This document shows positions 1 to 9,325 of a DNA stretch of 64,000 nt, piece after piece; the first letter of the stretch is position 1; each line of letters starts with the position of its first letter. The notes below the pieces were generated by a model. That model worked only from the letters and a program-made list of their open reading frames with translations, searched no databases and was not told the DNA's origin. Both the position numbers and the translations under genes were made by a program. The stretch is from Dehalococcoidia bacterium (GTDB lineage: Bacteria > Chloroflexota > Dehalococcoidia > GIF9 > AB-539-J10), in NCBI GenBank assembly GCA_030615625.1, contig JAUWYX010000001.1, forward strand, positions 186,001 to 250,000. Direction: 5' to 3'.

Positions 1-399
1 TCTGCCCACAAAAGGGCTTATAAAAGTGGCCCCTGCCTCTGCCGCCAGCAAAGCCTGGTTCAAGGTGAAGCACAAGGTAAAATTCACCTTTATGTTTTCA
101 CTGGCCAGCACCGAGGTTGCTTCCACTCCTTCAAGGCTAGCTGGTATCTTAACCACGATATTCTGCGCCCATTTGGCTATTTCTCTGGCCTCAGCCACCA
201 TTGTTTGGACATCCTGGCTTAATACCTCAGTAGATACTGGACCAGGGACAATGGAGCAGATTTCCTGGACTAATTTTCGATAATCAACCTTGCCTTCTCT
301 CGATACAATGCTGGGATTGGTGGTTACCCCTGTAATCACCCCTAGTCTCACCCCATGGCGAATATGCTCTATATTGGCAGTATCTAAAAATATCTTCAT
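1..399 (-). CDS. fsa: fructose-6-phosphate aldolase / transaldolase-like protein, partial
   Basis: The first 133 codons of a class I aldolase of the small transaldolase family run off the left edge of the window. The N-terminus MKIFLDTANIEHIRHG, then GVTTNPSIVSREG, then VVKIP and a stretch near FTLCFTLNQALLAAEAGATFISPFVG match the family: Asp6, the TTNPS loop and the strand just before the Schiff-base lysine region. It interconverts fructose-6-phosphate or sedoheptulose-7-phosphate with C3 and C4/C6 sugars in the cytoplasm. The ATG lies 4 nt after the pyrG stop with a weak AAGAAG ribosome site, so it is probably cotranscribed with pyrG. Whether it is an FSA or a transaldolase cannot be told from this part. 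Confidence 0.88.
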   Translation of the reverse strand, partial: MKIFLDTANIEHIRHGVRLGVITGVTTNPSIVSREGKVDYRKLVQEICSIVPGPVSTEVLSQDVQTMVAEAREIAKWAQNIVVKIPASLEGVEATSVLASENIKVNFTLCFTLNQALLAAEAGATFISPFVGR

Positions 400-403
400 C
401 TTC

Positions 404-2032
404 TTAATTTAAAGGCAGGCTTGTCTGAGCACCTTCAACAAGTGTCTCCTTGGCTGCCCCAATGAACCCCACGAATAGAGGATGAGGAGAATCGGGGCGA
501 GATTTGAACTCAGGATGAAATTGGCAGGCAAGCATCCAGGGATGATCTCGTAACTCAGTAATTTCCACTAATCTCCCATCCGGGGATAACCCAGAAGGTA
601 CAAGACCGGCTTCCTCTAATGGCTGGCGGAAGTGATTATTAAATTCATAACGGTGGCGATGCCTTTCATAGACTACTTCAGTGCCGTAGGCACGAGCTGC
701 CGTTGTTCCTGCTACCAGATGGCAGGGATAAGTCCCGAGCCTCATAGTCCCTCCCTTTTGCTCCACGCCATGCTGCTCAGGGAGCAGGTCGATGACAGGA
801 TAAGCACTACTGGCATCAAACTCAGTGGAATTTACGTTTTCAGTACGGAAAACATGACGGCCAAATTCGATGACCATAATTTGCATCCCCAAGCATAAGC
901 CCAGGTATGGAACTTTCCTTTCTCGGGCAAATTTGGCACCTTTTATCATGCCTTCAATTCCCCGGTAGCCAAAGCCACCAGGAACAATTATACCCTGAAC
1001 TTGCCCAAGCTTATCATCGGCCGTACCATCCAATTCCTCGGAATCCAACCATTCTATCTTCACTTCGCGATTGTGAGCTAATGCTGCATGGCACAATGCT
1101 TCACGCACGGAGTAATATGCATCTCTGAGTTCCACATATTTGCCTACTAATCCAATAATTACAGGTTCTTTAGGAGCTTTCAGCCTGGCTACCATGTCTC
1201 GCCATTCTTCCAGATTGCTCTTCCCAGCCCTTAATCCCAATCGGCTAACTATGAATTCCCCTAACCCGGCATCCTCAAGCAGTAGGGGTACCTCGTAAAT
1301 GGTTTCGCTGGTAACCAGAGAGATAACCGCCTCTTTATCTACATCGCAAAATAGCGATATTTTGTCCTTTATCCCTTCAGATATCTCCTTATCGCTGCGA
1401 CACAATATAACATCGGGCTGAATACCGATTCTCCTTAGCTCGTTGACACTGTGTTGAGTAGGCTTAGTCTTTAGTTCATCGGTGGCAGCGATGTGTGGTA
1501 AAAAGGTGACGTGAATGTATAGCACATTATCCCTGCCTTCATCCTTTCTCATCTGCCTTATAGCTTCGAGGAAGGGTTGCCCCTCAATATCCCCCACAGT
1601 GCCGCCAACTTCAACAATAACTAGCTCAGCCTGAGATATTTCGGCTACTTTCCTTATCCTGCTCTTTATCTCACTGGTTACGTGAGGAACCACCTGAATT
1701 GTGCCTCCCAGAAAATCTCCTTGCCTCTCCTGGGCAATGACCGCAGAATAGACCTGACCGGAGGTGACGTTAGAAGCTTGGGTCAACTCCACTCCAATAA
1801 ATCTCTCATAATGTCCTAAATCCAGATCAGTCTCGGCACCGTCTTTAGTAACAAACACTTCACCGTGTTGGTAAGGAGACATCGTCCCCGGGTCAACATT
1901 CAAGTAAGGATCAAGCTTCTGCACAGAGACAGATATGCCACGGCTTTTCAATATTTTGCCAATAGAGGCTACCGAAATCCCTTTGCCTACAGAACTAACT
2001 ACGCCACCAGTAACGAAAATATACTTACTCAC
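404..2032 (-). CDS. pyrG: CTP synthase
   Basis: This 542-residue protein has the normal family length and both domains. The amidoligase domain (about 1-265) carries the P-loop-like [16 protein letters not shown] and the [21 protein letters not shown] segment. The C-terminal glutamine amidotransferase domain has the nucleophile in GLCLGMQ and the His-Glu pair in [11 protein letters not shown]. It makes CTP from UTP, ATP and glutamine, the last step of pyrimidine nucleotide synthesis. The start is a GTG at 2032 (GTG AGT AAG TAT), which matches the family N-terminus [18 protein letters not shown]. It is followed 4 nt later by the aldolase gene. No attenuator was recognised upstream. Confidence 0.98.
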   Translation of the reverse strand: MSKYIFVTGGVVSSVGKGISVASIGKILKSRGISVSVQKLDPYLNVDPGTMSPYQHGEVFVTKDGAETDLDLGHYERFIGVELTQASNVTSGQVYSAVIAQERQGDFLGGTIQVVPHVTSEIKSRIRKVAEISQAELVIVEVGGTVGDIEGQPFLEAIRQMRKDEGRDNVLYIHVTFLPHIAATDELKTKPTQHSVNELRRIGIQPDVILCRSDKEISEGIKDKISLFCDVDKEAVISLVTSETIYEVPLLLEDAGLGEFIVSRLGLRAGKSNLEEWRDMVARLKAPKEPVIIGLVGKYVELRDAYYSVREALCHAALAHNREVKIEWLDSEELDGTADDKLGQVQGIIVPGGFGYRGIEGMIKGAKFARERKVPYLGLCLGMQIMVIEFGRHVFRTENVNSTEFDASSAYPVIDLLPEQHGVEQKGGTMRLGTYPCHLVAGTTAARAYGTEVVYERHRHRYEFNNHFRQPLEEAGLVPSGLSPDGRLVEITELRDHPWMLACQFHPEFKSRPDSPHPLFVGFIGAAKETLVEGAQTSLPLN

Positions 2033-2194
2033 TGCTTGTTACAAGAGTTATAGAGAAAGCCAAATCTTGCAGGCTGATCTTAAAATGTGAGACAGATCTG
2101 GGTTTCTTTTTATTATATAAAGTTAAATTTAAAATTGTCAAGTCATCCTTTGTCAATAGCTTTGAGTGTAGTAAACATTTCGCTCAATTGGGGT

Positions 2195-2362
2195 CTACTG
2201 ATTGTAATTGAACTCAGTCGCCAAATAATTGTGAACAGCAGTTGCTTCTAAAAACGCTACTACTAAATACCAACGATTATGTTTGTTAGCCAACCACAGC
2301 TTAAGGTTCGCTGTGTCTAACTGCACAAGCAACGGAGGGTTAGCTGTTAATTTAGATGCCAA
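2195..2362 (-). pseudogene. in-frame continuation of the cyclic-nucleotide-binding ORF past its TAG
   Basis: Directly after the TAG of the upstream gene the same frame stays open for 55 codons to a TAG at 2195-2197. The translation is protein-like (for example LKLWLANKHNRWYLVVAF and EATAVHNYLATEF) rather than random. It has no start codon or ribosome site of its own. It may be the true C-terminus of the preceding protein cut off by a nonsense mutation, or the tail of a lost neighbour. I do not recognise the family. Confidence 0.4.
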
Positions 2363-2821
2363 CTATATCCACATGGCATCTAGCATTCTAAGATTCGTCG
2401 AGTAAATCCGATTCGCTATAAATTGAGCGAGGCCTTCCATAACCTTTACGCCTAAACGAGGATTTTCGTAGCAAAGCTCCCGCACCTTTGTCCCATCCAA
2501 CACAAGCAACCGAGACGGTTCTTGGCACTTTGCGGAAGTGGTGTGACGTTGTGAAGGCAGTAGCGCAGCCCAGCCGAAAGCACCTCCCCTAGATTCTGTG
2601 GCTATCACTCGCACGGTACCTGGTTTTAGCTGTATGACCATTGCCACTAAACCCTTCTCTACAATGAATAATCTCTTTGCTTCATCCTCTTGCTGGAATA
2701 CAAAATCATCCTTCGCATAGTCTTGCCTTTCGGAGAGTTTTAGTACCTCTGCCACTTCGTTACTATCTAAATTCTGAAACAGAGGAATTTTCTTCAGTTC
2801 TTCCGGCGCTAGTGTTTCCAT
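2363..2821 (-). CDS. cyclic nucleotide-binding (CRP-type sensor) domain protein
   Basis: A 152-residue cupin-fold CAP_ED domain makes up nearly the whole protein: LKKIPLFQNLDSNEVAEVLKL, then the beta-roll with AKRLFIVEKGLVAMVI, then GGAFGWAALLPSQRHTTSAK in place of the phosphate-binding cassette. There is no helix-turn-helix, so it is unlikely to bind DNA alone and may be a regulatory subunit or partner protein. The ATG at 2821 has a strong AGGAGG site, and two TATAAT-like boxes lie upstream on this strand (2848-2853, 2860-2865). The frame stays open after the TAG (see 2195-2362), so the protein may originally have been about 208 residues. Confidence 0.82.
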   Translation of the reverse strand: METLAPEELKKIPLFQNLDSNEVAEVLKLSERQDYAKDDFVFQQEDEAKRLFIVEKGLVAMVIQLKPGTVRVIATESRGGAFGWAALLPSQRHTTSAKCQEPSRLLVLDGTKVRELCYENPRLGVKVMEGLAQFIANRIYSTNLRMLDAMWI

Positions 2822-2933
2822 AGTGGTATACCTCCTGTTTTTAATATATTATAGAAACTATTATAACACCTGTCTTGCCCTCTGTTCACCTAGTTTATGG
2901 TCGTTTGTTTTAACCTCCATCAAGTGGTATGGG

Positions 2934-4376
2934 CTAATCCGAGTTCAAGCGCTTTGCCCGCCTGCCCATAGCATCGTATGTCGCGTACTTATACAATTCA
3001 GTAAGCGTCGGGTAGTTGAAACAGGTATTGATGAACAGGTCACTAGATGCGCCCATCATCAAAGCGGAAAGTCCGGTGTGGATTAATTCAGTTGCGGTCT
3101 CGCCGATTACATGCACTCCTAGTAGTTTCATAGGACTCCTCGGATCTTCGTTGAATTTGAATAGCAATTTTAGAAAGCCATCATGGTCGCCCGTAATCAT
3201 GCCCCGTGCATTCTGGTTGTAGCTGGCCTTGCCTACTACATAATCTATCCCCTCGCTTACGCACTGTTCCTCGGTCTTCCCTACTCCGGAGCACTCGGGA
3301 ATAGTATAAACTCCATATGGTAAAACCGGAGCTACGTGCTTCTTGTATGGTTCCAGATCAAAAGCCTTGATAATAGCAAACCGAGCCTGCTCCATAGAAG
3401 TTGAGGCTAGAGCAGGCGGACCTATGACATCACCAGCCGCATAGATACATAGTACCGGTTCATGAGTCTCAGGGTGCACTACTTGGTAGTTAACATTCAC
3501 AACAAGGAAACCATGCCTACCAAGGGTAATACCAGCATGCTCGAGATTCAATTCCGTTGTGTTACTAGTACGGCCCGTCGCTAACATAACCGTATCTGCC
3601 TTGATGACTTCATCCGAATCAAGCTCAATTACCACACCTTTTGTTCTTGCTGTGCACCGCCTGACGGTCACGGGCATCTTAAGAGCTATGCCCATCCTCG
3701 ACATACTCTTCTGTAGTGTCAAAGAGATATCTCGATCTAGAAATGGCAGCAAAATATCTCGACTTTGGAGCAAGAAGACCTCTATGCCCAGCGCAGCGAA
3801 GACACAGGAGTATTCGCAACCAACGACTCCACCGCCAACTATTATCATGTTCGTTGGTAAATCCTTAATCCGTAATATAGTGTCTGAATCGTAGATATGA
3901 TGGTCTCTGGGGAAGTTGTCCGGCCAGCGTGGGGATGACCCTGTTGCAATAAAGATTACATCTCCTTCCAGGAATTTAGGCTTCCTATCGCGTGAGGTTA
4001 CTTTTACTGTGTGCTGGTCTTCAAACGAACCGATGCCCCTAAAGATGTCTACATTATGACGGAGCATGTTGTCTGCAACGCGCCTACGTTCGGTATCTTT
4101 CATTACTTCTTCGTGGTGGAGAAAGTCTTGGACCGTAGCCTGACGTCTTAGTGACAAGTCAACTCCGTAAAGGCGGCGCGAGCGTATCCCAGAGAGTGCC
4201 AGCGCAGTTTCACGGAGAGCCTTACTTGGGATCGTGGTGCTGGCAGCAGCACCTCCCAGATAGTAGTCCCGTTCCACCATGGCGACCTTCTTGCCAAAAT
4301 ATGCTGCTTGGGCAGCGCCCTTCTCACCAGCTGGGCCAGAGCCGATAACAATTAAGTCATACCTATGTGTTGACAT
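2934..4376 (-). CDS. sthA: SthA-like pyridine nucleotide-disulfide oxidoreductase family flavoprotein
   Basis: About 480 residues of the glutathione-reductase fold. The FAD site is YDLIVIGSGPAGEKGA, the NAD site is IIVGGGVVGCEYSCVF, the second FAD motif is IYAAGDVIGPPALA, and the C-terminal dimer domain ends with LTELYKYATYDAM. The redox disulfide of lipoamide dehydrogenases is absent: the segment reads GGAAASTTIPSKALRE. That is the mark of soluble NAD(P)+ transhydrogenase rather than dihydrolipoamide dehydrogenase. It would move hydride between NADPH and NAD+ in the cytosol. I chose the ATG at 4376, which has AGAGGA just upstream, over an ATG at 4430. A related flavoprotein reductase is possible. 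Confidence 0.85.
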   Translation of the reverse strand: MSTHRYDLIVIGSGPAGEKGAAQAAYFGKKVAMVERDYYLGGAAASTTIPSKALRETALALSGIRSRRLYGVDLSLRRQATVQDFLHHEEVMKDTERRRVADNMLRHNVDIFRGIGSFEDQHTVKVTSRDRKPKFLEGDVIFIATGSSPRWPDNFPRDHHIYDSDTILRIKDLPTNMIIVGGGVVGCEYSCVFAALGIEVFLLQSRDILLPFLDRDISLTLQKSMSRMGIALKMPVTVRRCTARTKGVVIELDSDEVIKADTVMLATGRTSNTTELNLEHAGITLGRHGFLVVNVNYQVVHPETHEPVLCIYAAGDVIGPPALASTSMEQARFAIIKAFDLEPYKKHVAPVLPYGVYTIPECSGVGKTEEQCVSEGIDYVVGKASYNQNARGMITGDHDGFLKLLFKFNEDPRSPMKLLGVHVIGETATELIHTGLSALMMGASSDLFINTCFNYPTLTELYKYATYDAMGRRAKRLNSD

Positions 4377-4997
4377 GGAGTTCCTCTTACGTTGATGCTC
4401 TTGGCTTGTTATCTTGGAGACGTCTATCATTCCGATGTTTTGGGCTAGAAACCACCACTTTCTTATCGAGGATGAAAAGAATAGCTACTTATCGATTTAA
4501 TGATCACAAGCAGCGGAAGCTTTAATCCCAACGGTACTTGAGCCTACTTTAGCATGCTACGGTTATCATGTAAAGTCCATGTTCTGACCTTGATGGGGGT
4601 TCTCGTCCGAGAGGAATTTTTGCCATATCATGAGATGGCGTATCTTTACACAAAGGCAATGCCCTTCCGAAAATCACTTCCTTTAGGCCTGTGGGACAGC
4701 TTAACGGGACCCGAGCTAGCTGAGCTCAGGAGTGGGAGTACGATGTGACTGAGTGTAGTGGCAGGAGTTTTATATGCCGGGATGACGACCTGTTAGAAAA
4801 GGGGGCAATTGCTGCATCCGATTAAGAAATTAGAAAATTTCTGCACTGCCAGAGGCATAAACATCATCTTTATTATGAAAAGTCAGAGTCTAAATTGTGA
4901 AGTTTGTGTCGTCCAAACGATTTGACACACTTCCTCCTGAATTCGAGCACAGATTTTTGTAGAAGAGGTAGCAATGCTATAATAAGCGTAGTTAAAA
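4377..4997. other. intergenic stretch without a supported gene
   Basis: Divergent spacer between the SthA-like gene and the protease gene. A 64-codon open frame at 4554-4748 on the plus strand has no ribosome site and no family features, so I do not call it. The only signal I see is the promoter-like box just before 4998. Confidence 0.5.
4978..4983 (+). promoter_or_regulatory. TATAAT -10 box of the HtrA-like protease gene
   Basis: A perfect TATAAT lies 14 nt before the ATG at 4998, with only a weak T-rich -35 region. It predicts a transcript starting about 8 nt before the start codon, so a very short leader with no clear Shine-Dalgarno site. Confidence 0.5.
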
Positions 4998-6092
4998 ATG
5001 TCTAAAAAATACATTCTGGCTTTAGTAATACTAGTAGCGGTAGCGTTAAGTGTCGGTATTTGGGCTCTATCTCTTTCCCCAATATCCAGCCCACCTCAGT
5101 CTGATAACTCAACCCAGCACATCGATCCCGATTGGACATTCCCCCCAGAGAGCGAGCCAGCTACTCTTTTGCCTGATTTCCGCCCGGTAATTGCCGAGGT
5201 AATGCCCTCGGTAGTTTCCGTGACTACAGAGACGGTCGTCTCTTCTCTCTTCGGTCAGAGTACGGAATATGTTGTTGGGTCCGGGATACTTACCGATGAT
5301 AAAGGATATATTGCCACCAACAACCATGTAGTTGAAAATGCCCAGAGTATCTACGTGGAGTTGGCCGATGGTAGAACTTTCCCCGCGAATATAGTAGGCA
5401 CTGACTCCTTGTCTGACCTTGCCGTGATAAAGATAGATGCCACAGATTTGCCTTATGCCTATTGGGGCGACTCAAGCTTATTATCTGTTGGCGAGTGGGT
5501 GCTAGCTATTGGCAATGCTCTGGGAGGAGGAGGTGGAGCAACCCAGGGCATAGTCAGCCGCTTAAATGTATCTGTGAACGTTGAGGGAAATACCCTTTAC
5601 GGTTTAATTCAAACCACGGCGGCTATCAATCCCGGCAACAGCGGTGGCCCACTGGTGAACATGTCTGGTGAGGTGATAGGCATTACCAGCGTTAAGATAG
5701 TTGCGTCCGAAGTGGAAGGTATAGGCTTTGCCATAAGCAGCGATGAGGCTAAGCCTATTATCCTGGATCTAATTCGTTATGGTCGCGTGACCTACCCCTG
5801 GCTGGGAGTGGGATTATATACCGTGGACCCTTCGCTAGCTGCGGCATTAAACCTTTCTGTGGACAGGGGAGCGCTTATTGTAGAAGTAGTTGCTGACAGC
5901 CCTGCAGATACTGCGGGGTTAAGAGAAGATGACATCATCATCCGCTTTGGGGGCCAGGAAATAAGCAATGTTGCCGACCTCGTCCGAGCTATTCGAACCA
6001 GCGAAATTGGCGAAGAGGTAGGAATAGTCTTCGTTAGAGGCGAAGATATTAAAACAATCTCAGCGCGACTGGTAGAACGCCCGACTTCCTAG
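4998..6092 (+). CDS. HtrA/DegP-type S1C serine protease with one PDZ domain
   Basis: The 364-residue protein has one N-terminal membrane segment (about 5-25), a proline- and serine-rich linker, a trypsin-like domain and a single PDZ domain (about 270-360). The triad is visible: His near 109 in TNNHVVENA, Asp near 140 in SDLAVIKID, Ser near 215 in NPGNSGGPLV. It would degrade or chaperone misfolded proteins at the outer face of the membrane. It is transcribed alone, convergent with ileS. The start has no clear ribosome site but a TATAAT box lies just upstream. Which Deg paralogue it is cannot be said. Confidence 0.93.
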   Translation: MSKKYILALVILVAVALSVGIWALSLSPISSPPQSDNSTQHIDPDWTFPPESEPATLLPDFRPVIAEVMPSVVSVTTETVVSSLFGQSTEYVVGSGILTDDKGYIATNNHVVENAQSIYVELADGRTFPANIVGTDSLSDLAVIKIDATDLPYAYWGDSSLLSVGEWVLAIGNALGGGGGATQGIVSRLNVSVNVEGNTLYGLIQTTAAINPGNSGGPLVNMSGEVIGITSVKIVASEVEGIGFAISSDEAKPIILDLIRYGRVTYPWLGVGLYTVDPSLAAALNLSVDRGALIVEVVADSPADTAGLREDDIIIRFGGQEISNVADLVRAIRTSEIGEEVGIVFVRGEDIKTISARLVERPTS

Positions 6093-6141
6093 GACAAGCT
6101 TCCTCCATTCAAATCCCGAGCTCAGTAACCAAGACCTCCCT

Positions 6142-6191
6142 GTTTTGGGTTTGGAAATTTGAATTTTGGAATTTGTTCAGGATTTAGGATT
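6142..6191. repeat. low-complexity T/G-rich degenerate repeat overlapping the end of ileS
   Basis: A run of degenerate heptamers related to TTTGGAA and GGATTTA lies in the convergent gap between the protease gene and ileS and covers the ileS stop. From memory, such tracts recur in genomes of several uncultured phyla. Here it encodes the last few residues (NPKS) of IleRS. Confidence 0.5.
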
Positions 6192-9100
6192 TGCCTTTTT
6201 GATTGCCAAAGAGACCTCGCTATTCGAGATGCGGTGTTTCTCACCATGAGCTCCATCAGGAAGCAAACCATCGATAAGATCCTGAGATAAGGTCTCCTGT
6301 TTAATATAGTCGGCAAAGGTGTTTATTACTTGCTTGATGAGTGGTTCCTTTGTCTGATAATAGGTGATGATGTGGTCTGTGATATCAAACTTGGCATTGC
6401 GACGCATATTTTGAAGATGACGCACAAGCTCTCTACTTACTCCCTCGGCAATTAGCTCAGGGGTCAATTCAGTACTTATGGCCACCCAATATCTAGCGTC
6501 GTTGGTCACGCTGTAATCTGGCATGTTTGAAGGAAATTCCCCTTGTTCCTTTGCTTTACTCAATATGACGAGTTGCTTGACATTTATCTCTTCCATTACC
6601 CCAGTAGCTAAGCTTTTTAAAGCTTTCTTCTCCCCTTCTGTCTCTACCCCGACCAGGGCTTTATCCAATGGCTGGCGCACTTTAATCCCCGCCTTAGCGC
6701 GTGCCGCCCTGCCCAAGCTGGATATTTTCATAGCTAGCCCGACATCGCTGTTTAGCTTGTCATTGATTTTAGTCTCATCTGCTATGGGGAAATCAGTTAG
6801 ATGAACGCTTTCTCTAGCTTCAGGATTAACAGAGCGAAACAAATTCTGATAAAGTTCTTCAGCAATAAATGGCACAAAGGGAGCCAACAATTTGGATAAA
6901 GTCACCAGACATTGATGTAGCGTAGTATATGCAGCCAATTTATCGGCATCGTTCTCGCTTTTCCAGAACCGGCGGCGGTTTCTTCTGACATACCAGTTAG
7001 AGAGATTATCTATAAATCCCTCAATCCTGCGTGTCGCAGAGGTAGGATTGTAGCTATCCATTAATTTCGAAACCTCGCTTACGAGCCGATTAAGTTCTGA
7101 ACTAATCCAATTATCCAGCTCCGTGAAAGCTTTTGGCTGATCGCTGTCAGCCGTCAAGGGCTGAGGAACAAAGCAATCGATATTGGCATAAAGAGTAAAA
7201 AAGGCATAGGTATTCCACAAAGTAAGGAAAAATTTGCGTATCGTCTCTTCAAGCATCTTAGTGGAGAAACGATGGTTATCTTCTCCTGTAGTAGAAACCA
7301 GCATATACCACCTTAGAGCATCTGCACCATAATTATTAATCACAGCCCAGGGATCAATTACATTGCCCTTGGATTTGCTCATTTTCTCACCCTGAGCGTC
7401 GACAACATGCCCTAAGCAGATGACATTCTTAAAGCAAGGACGATTGAAAAGCAGAGTAGATATGGCATGTAAGCTGTAAAACCAGCCCCTGGTCTGGTCC
7501 ACAGCCTCGCAAATAAAATCGGCGGGGAAATTCTGTTTGAATTTATCTTCATTCTCGAAGGGATAATGCCACTGAGCCACTGGCATAGCTCCAGAATCAA
7601 ACCAACAATCAATTACCTCGGGAACACGTCGCATTCTGCCATCACATTTAGGACAGGCAAATGCTATTTCATCTACATAGGGGCGATGTAAATCCAAGGG
7701 CGTAGTTAAACCACTGAGATTTGACTGTGCCTTTAATTCGTCCACACTGCCAACACACTCATAAGTAGGAAATTCAGGGGTGCCACAAGCTTCACAGCGC
7801 CAAATATTGAGCGGAGTTCCCCAATACCTCTCCCGGGAAAAAGCCCAATCTACGTTGTTCTCTAGCCAATCGCCAAAACGACCATGCTTAATATAATCAG
7901 GGTACCAGTTTATTTCGGCATTGCCCGAGATAAGTTCTTCTTTCACCGCTGTTGACCTGATGTACCAGGTTTGCTTGGCATAGTAGAGTAGCGGTGCTTC
8001 ACACCTCCAGCAGAAAGGGTAGGTATGGGTAATCCTCTCACTGCGAAAGAGCAGTCCGCGAGACTTTAAATCATCAAGAATGTCTTTATCGGCATCTTTG
8101 ACAAACTTGCCTGCGCCTGGTAAATCCAGCTTCAATCGTGCTGGCTCAAGAATCACTGGGACTTCACTTTTCTGAATATATTCCCGTGACTTGGGTGTAA
8201 AACCTGTCACTAGATTAGTCGTTACCGTCCCATTCAACTCCACCGTATGGACTAGAGGCAGACCCTCCTTCCCGCCTATTTCAAAGTCTATCTCTCCGTA
8301 AGCCGGGGCTATATGTACAATCCCCGTCCCCTCCTCCATGGAGACAAAATCACCCCCGATAATACGATAAGCTCTCTTATCTTCCTTGACGTAACGAATG
8401 TCAATATTGTTATATAAGGGTTCATAATGCACTCCAACTAAATCTCCCCCGATTACTTTCTCCACCACCTTACAGCCATCCATCCCCACCGCACCAAGCA
8501 AAGCCGAGGCTAAAATAAGATACTCCTTATCTGACTCCACTACTACATATTCAGCCTCAGGAGCCACCGCCAGAGCGGTATTGCCAGGCAGCGTCCAGGG
8601 TGTGGTAGTCCAGGCAAGAAGATAAGTAGGCACGGTTGAGGAGAGAAGGGAGCGAGCAGTTTCGCTCCCCCCAGGCTGTGTTAGGTCGAGCTTGAACTTT
8701 ACCCAGACCGACGGGTCATCCACCTCCTCATAGCCCAAAGCCACCTCGTGAGAACTGAGGGATGTGCCACATCTAGGACAATGCGGCGTTACTTTATAGC
8801 CCTGATAAATTAAGCTCCTGTCCCATAGCTGTTTCGCTATCCACCAGCAGGATTCAATATAGCTATTGTCTAATGTTATATAAGGATGCTCCATATCCAA
8901 CCAATAGCCAAGGCGCTCAGTCATAGCTTCCCATTCTTTAATATATTTGAAAGCGCTTTGGCGACAATGGTCATTGAATCGAGCCACTCCATATTCCTCA
9001 ATTTGAGCCTTACTGGTGAGGGCAAGAGAGCTTTCCACCTCCAACTCAACAGGTAAGCCGTGGGTATCCCACCCTGCCTTTCGTGGCACATGATAACCTC

Positions 9101-9323
9101 TCATCGTCTTGTACCGACAAACGGCGTCCTTATATAGACGAGACAGCACATGATGGACTCCCGGGCTGCCATTAGTTGTAGGTGGGCCTTCATAAAAGGC
9201 ATAATGTGGCCCCCCTTCTCTCGTCTCGATGCTCTTGTTAAAAATTCCCTGCTCTTTCCAGAAGCGGAGGATATCTTCTTCCAGTTGAAGAAAGTTAATC
9301 TTGGTGTTTACTTCCCGGAACAT
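6177..9323 (-). CDS. ileS: isoleucyl-tRNA synthetase, IleRS2 type with altered GXHH signature
   Basis: The 1048-residue class I synthetase charges tRNA-Ile with isoleucine. The catalytic domain is split by a CP1 editing domain with the usual LAWTTTPWTLPGNTALAV segment; KMSKSKGN lies near residue 646, followed by the anticodon-binding domain. The length and C-terminal region fit the IleRS2 clade. The N-terminal signature is not HXGH: residues 51-60 read NGSPGVHHVL, so positions 55-58 are G-V-H-H, the swapped GXHH form. The start ATG at 9323 is 2 nt after the jag stop, which suggests translational coupling. It is the last gene of the rpsF-to-ileS run. Confidence 0.97.
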   Translation of the reverse strand: MFREVNTKINFLQLEEDILRFWKEQGIFNKSIETREGGPHYAFYEGPPTTNGSPGVHHVLSRLYKDAVCRYKTMRGYHVPRKAGWDTHGLPVELEVESSLALTSKAQIEEYGVARFNDHCRQSAFKYIKEWEAMTERLGYWLDMEHPYITLDNSYIESCWWIAKQLWDRSLIYQGYKVTPHCPRCGTSLSSHEVALGYEEVDDPSVWVKFKLDLTQPGGSETARSLLSSTVPTYLLAWTTTPWTLPGNTALAVAPEAEYVVVESDKEYLILASALLGAVGMDGCKVVEKVIGGDLVGVHYEPLYNNIDIRYVKEDKRAYRIIGGDFVSMEEGTGIVHIAPAYGEIDFEIGGKEGLPLVHTVELNGTVTTNLVTGFTPKSREYIQKSEVPVILEPARLKLDLPGAGKFVKDADKDILDDLKSRGLLFRSERITHTYPFCWRCEAPLLYYAKQTWYIRSTAVKEELISGNAEINWYPDYIKHGRFGDWLENNVDWAFSRERYWGTPLNIWRCEACGTPEFPTYECVGSVDELKAQSNLSGLTTPLDLHRPYVDEIAFACPKCDGRMRRVPEVIDCWFDSGAMPVAQWHYPFENEDKFKQNFPADFICEAVDQTRGWFYSLHAISTLLFNRPCFKNVICLGHVVDAQGEKMSKSKGNVIDPWAVINNYGADALRWYMLVSTTGEDNHRFSTKMLEETIRKFFLTLWNTYAFFTLYANIDCFVPQPLTADSDQPKAFTELDNWISSELNRLVSEVSKLMDSYNPTSATRRIEGFIDNLSNWYVRRNRRRFWKSENDADKLAAYTTLHQCLVTLSKLLAPFVPFIAEELYQNLFRSVNPEARESVHLTDFPIADETKINDKLNSDVGLAMKISSLGRAARAKAGIKVRQPLDKALVGVETEGEKKALKSLATGVMEEINVKQLVILSKAKEQGEFPSNMPDYSVTNDARYWVAISTELTPELIAEGVSRELVRHLQNMRRNAKFDITDHIITYYQTKEPLIKQVINTFADYIKQETLSQDLIDGLLPDGAHGEKHRISNSEVSLAIKKANPKS

Positions 9324-9325
9324 GG

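Noticed and set aside
26..283. Open frame of 85 codons on the plus strand at the left edge
   Set aside because: It is the antisense shadow of the aldolase/transaldolase gene, which has all its family motifs on the minus strand.
4554..4748. 64-codon open frame in the spacer before the protease gene
   Set aside because: No ribosome site, no family signal and an unusual composition; likely chance.
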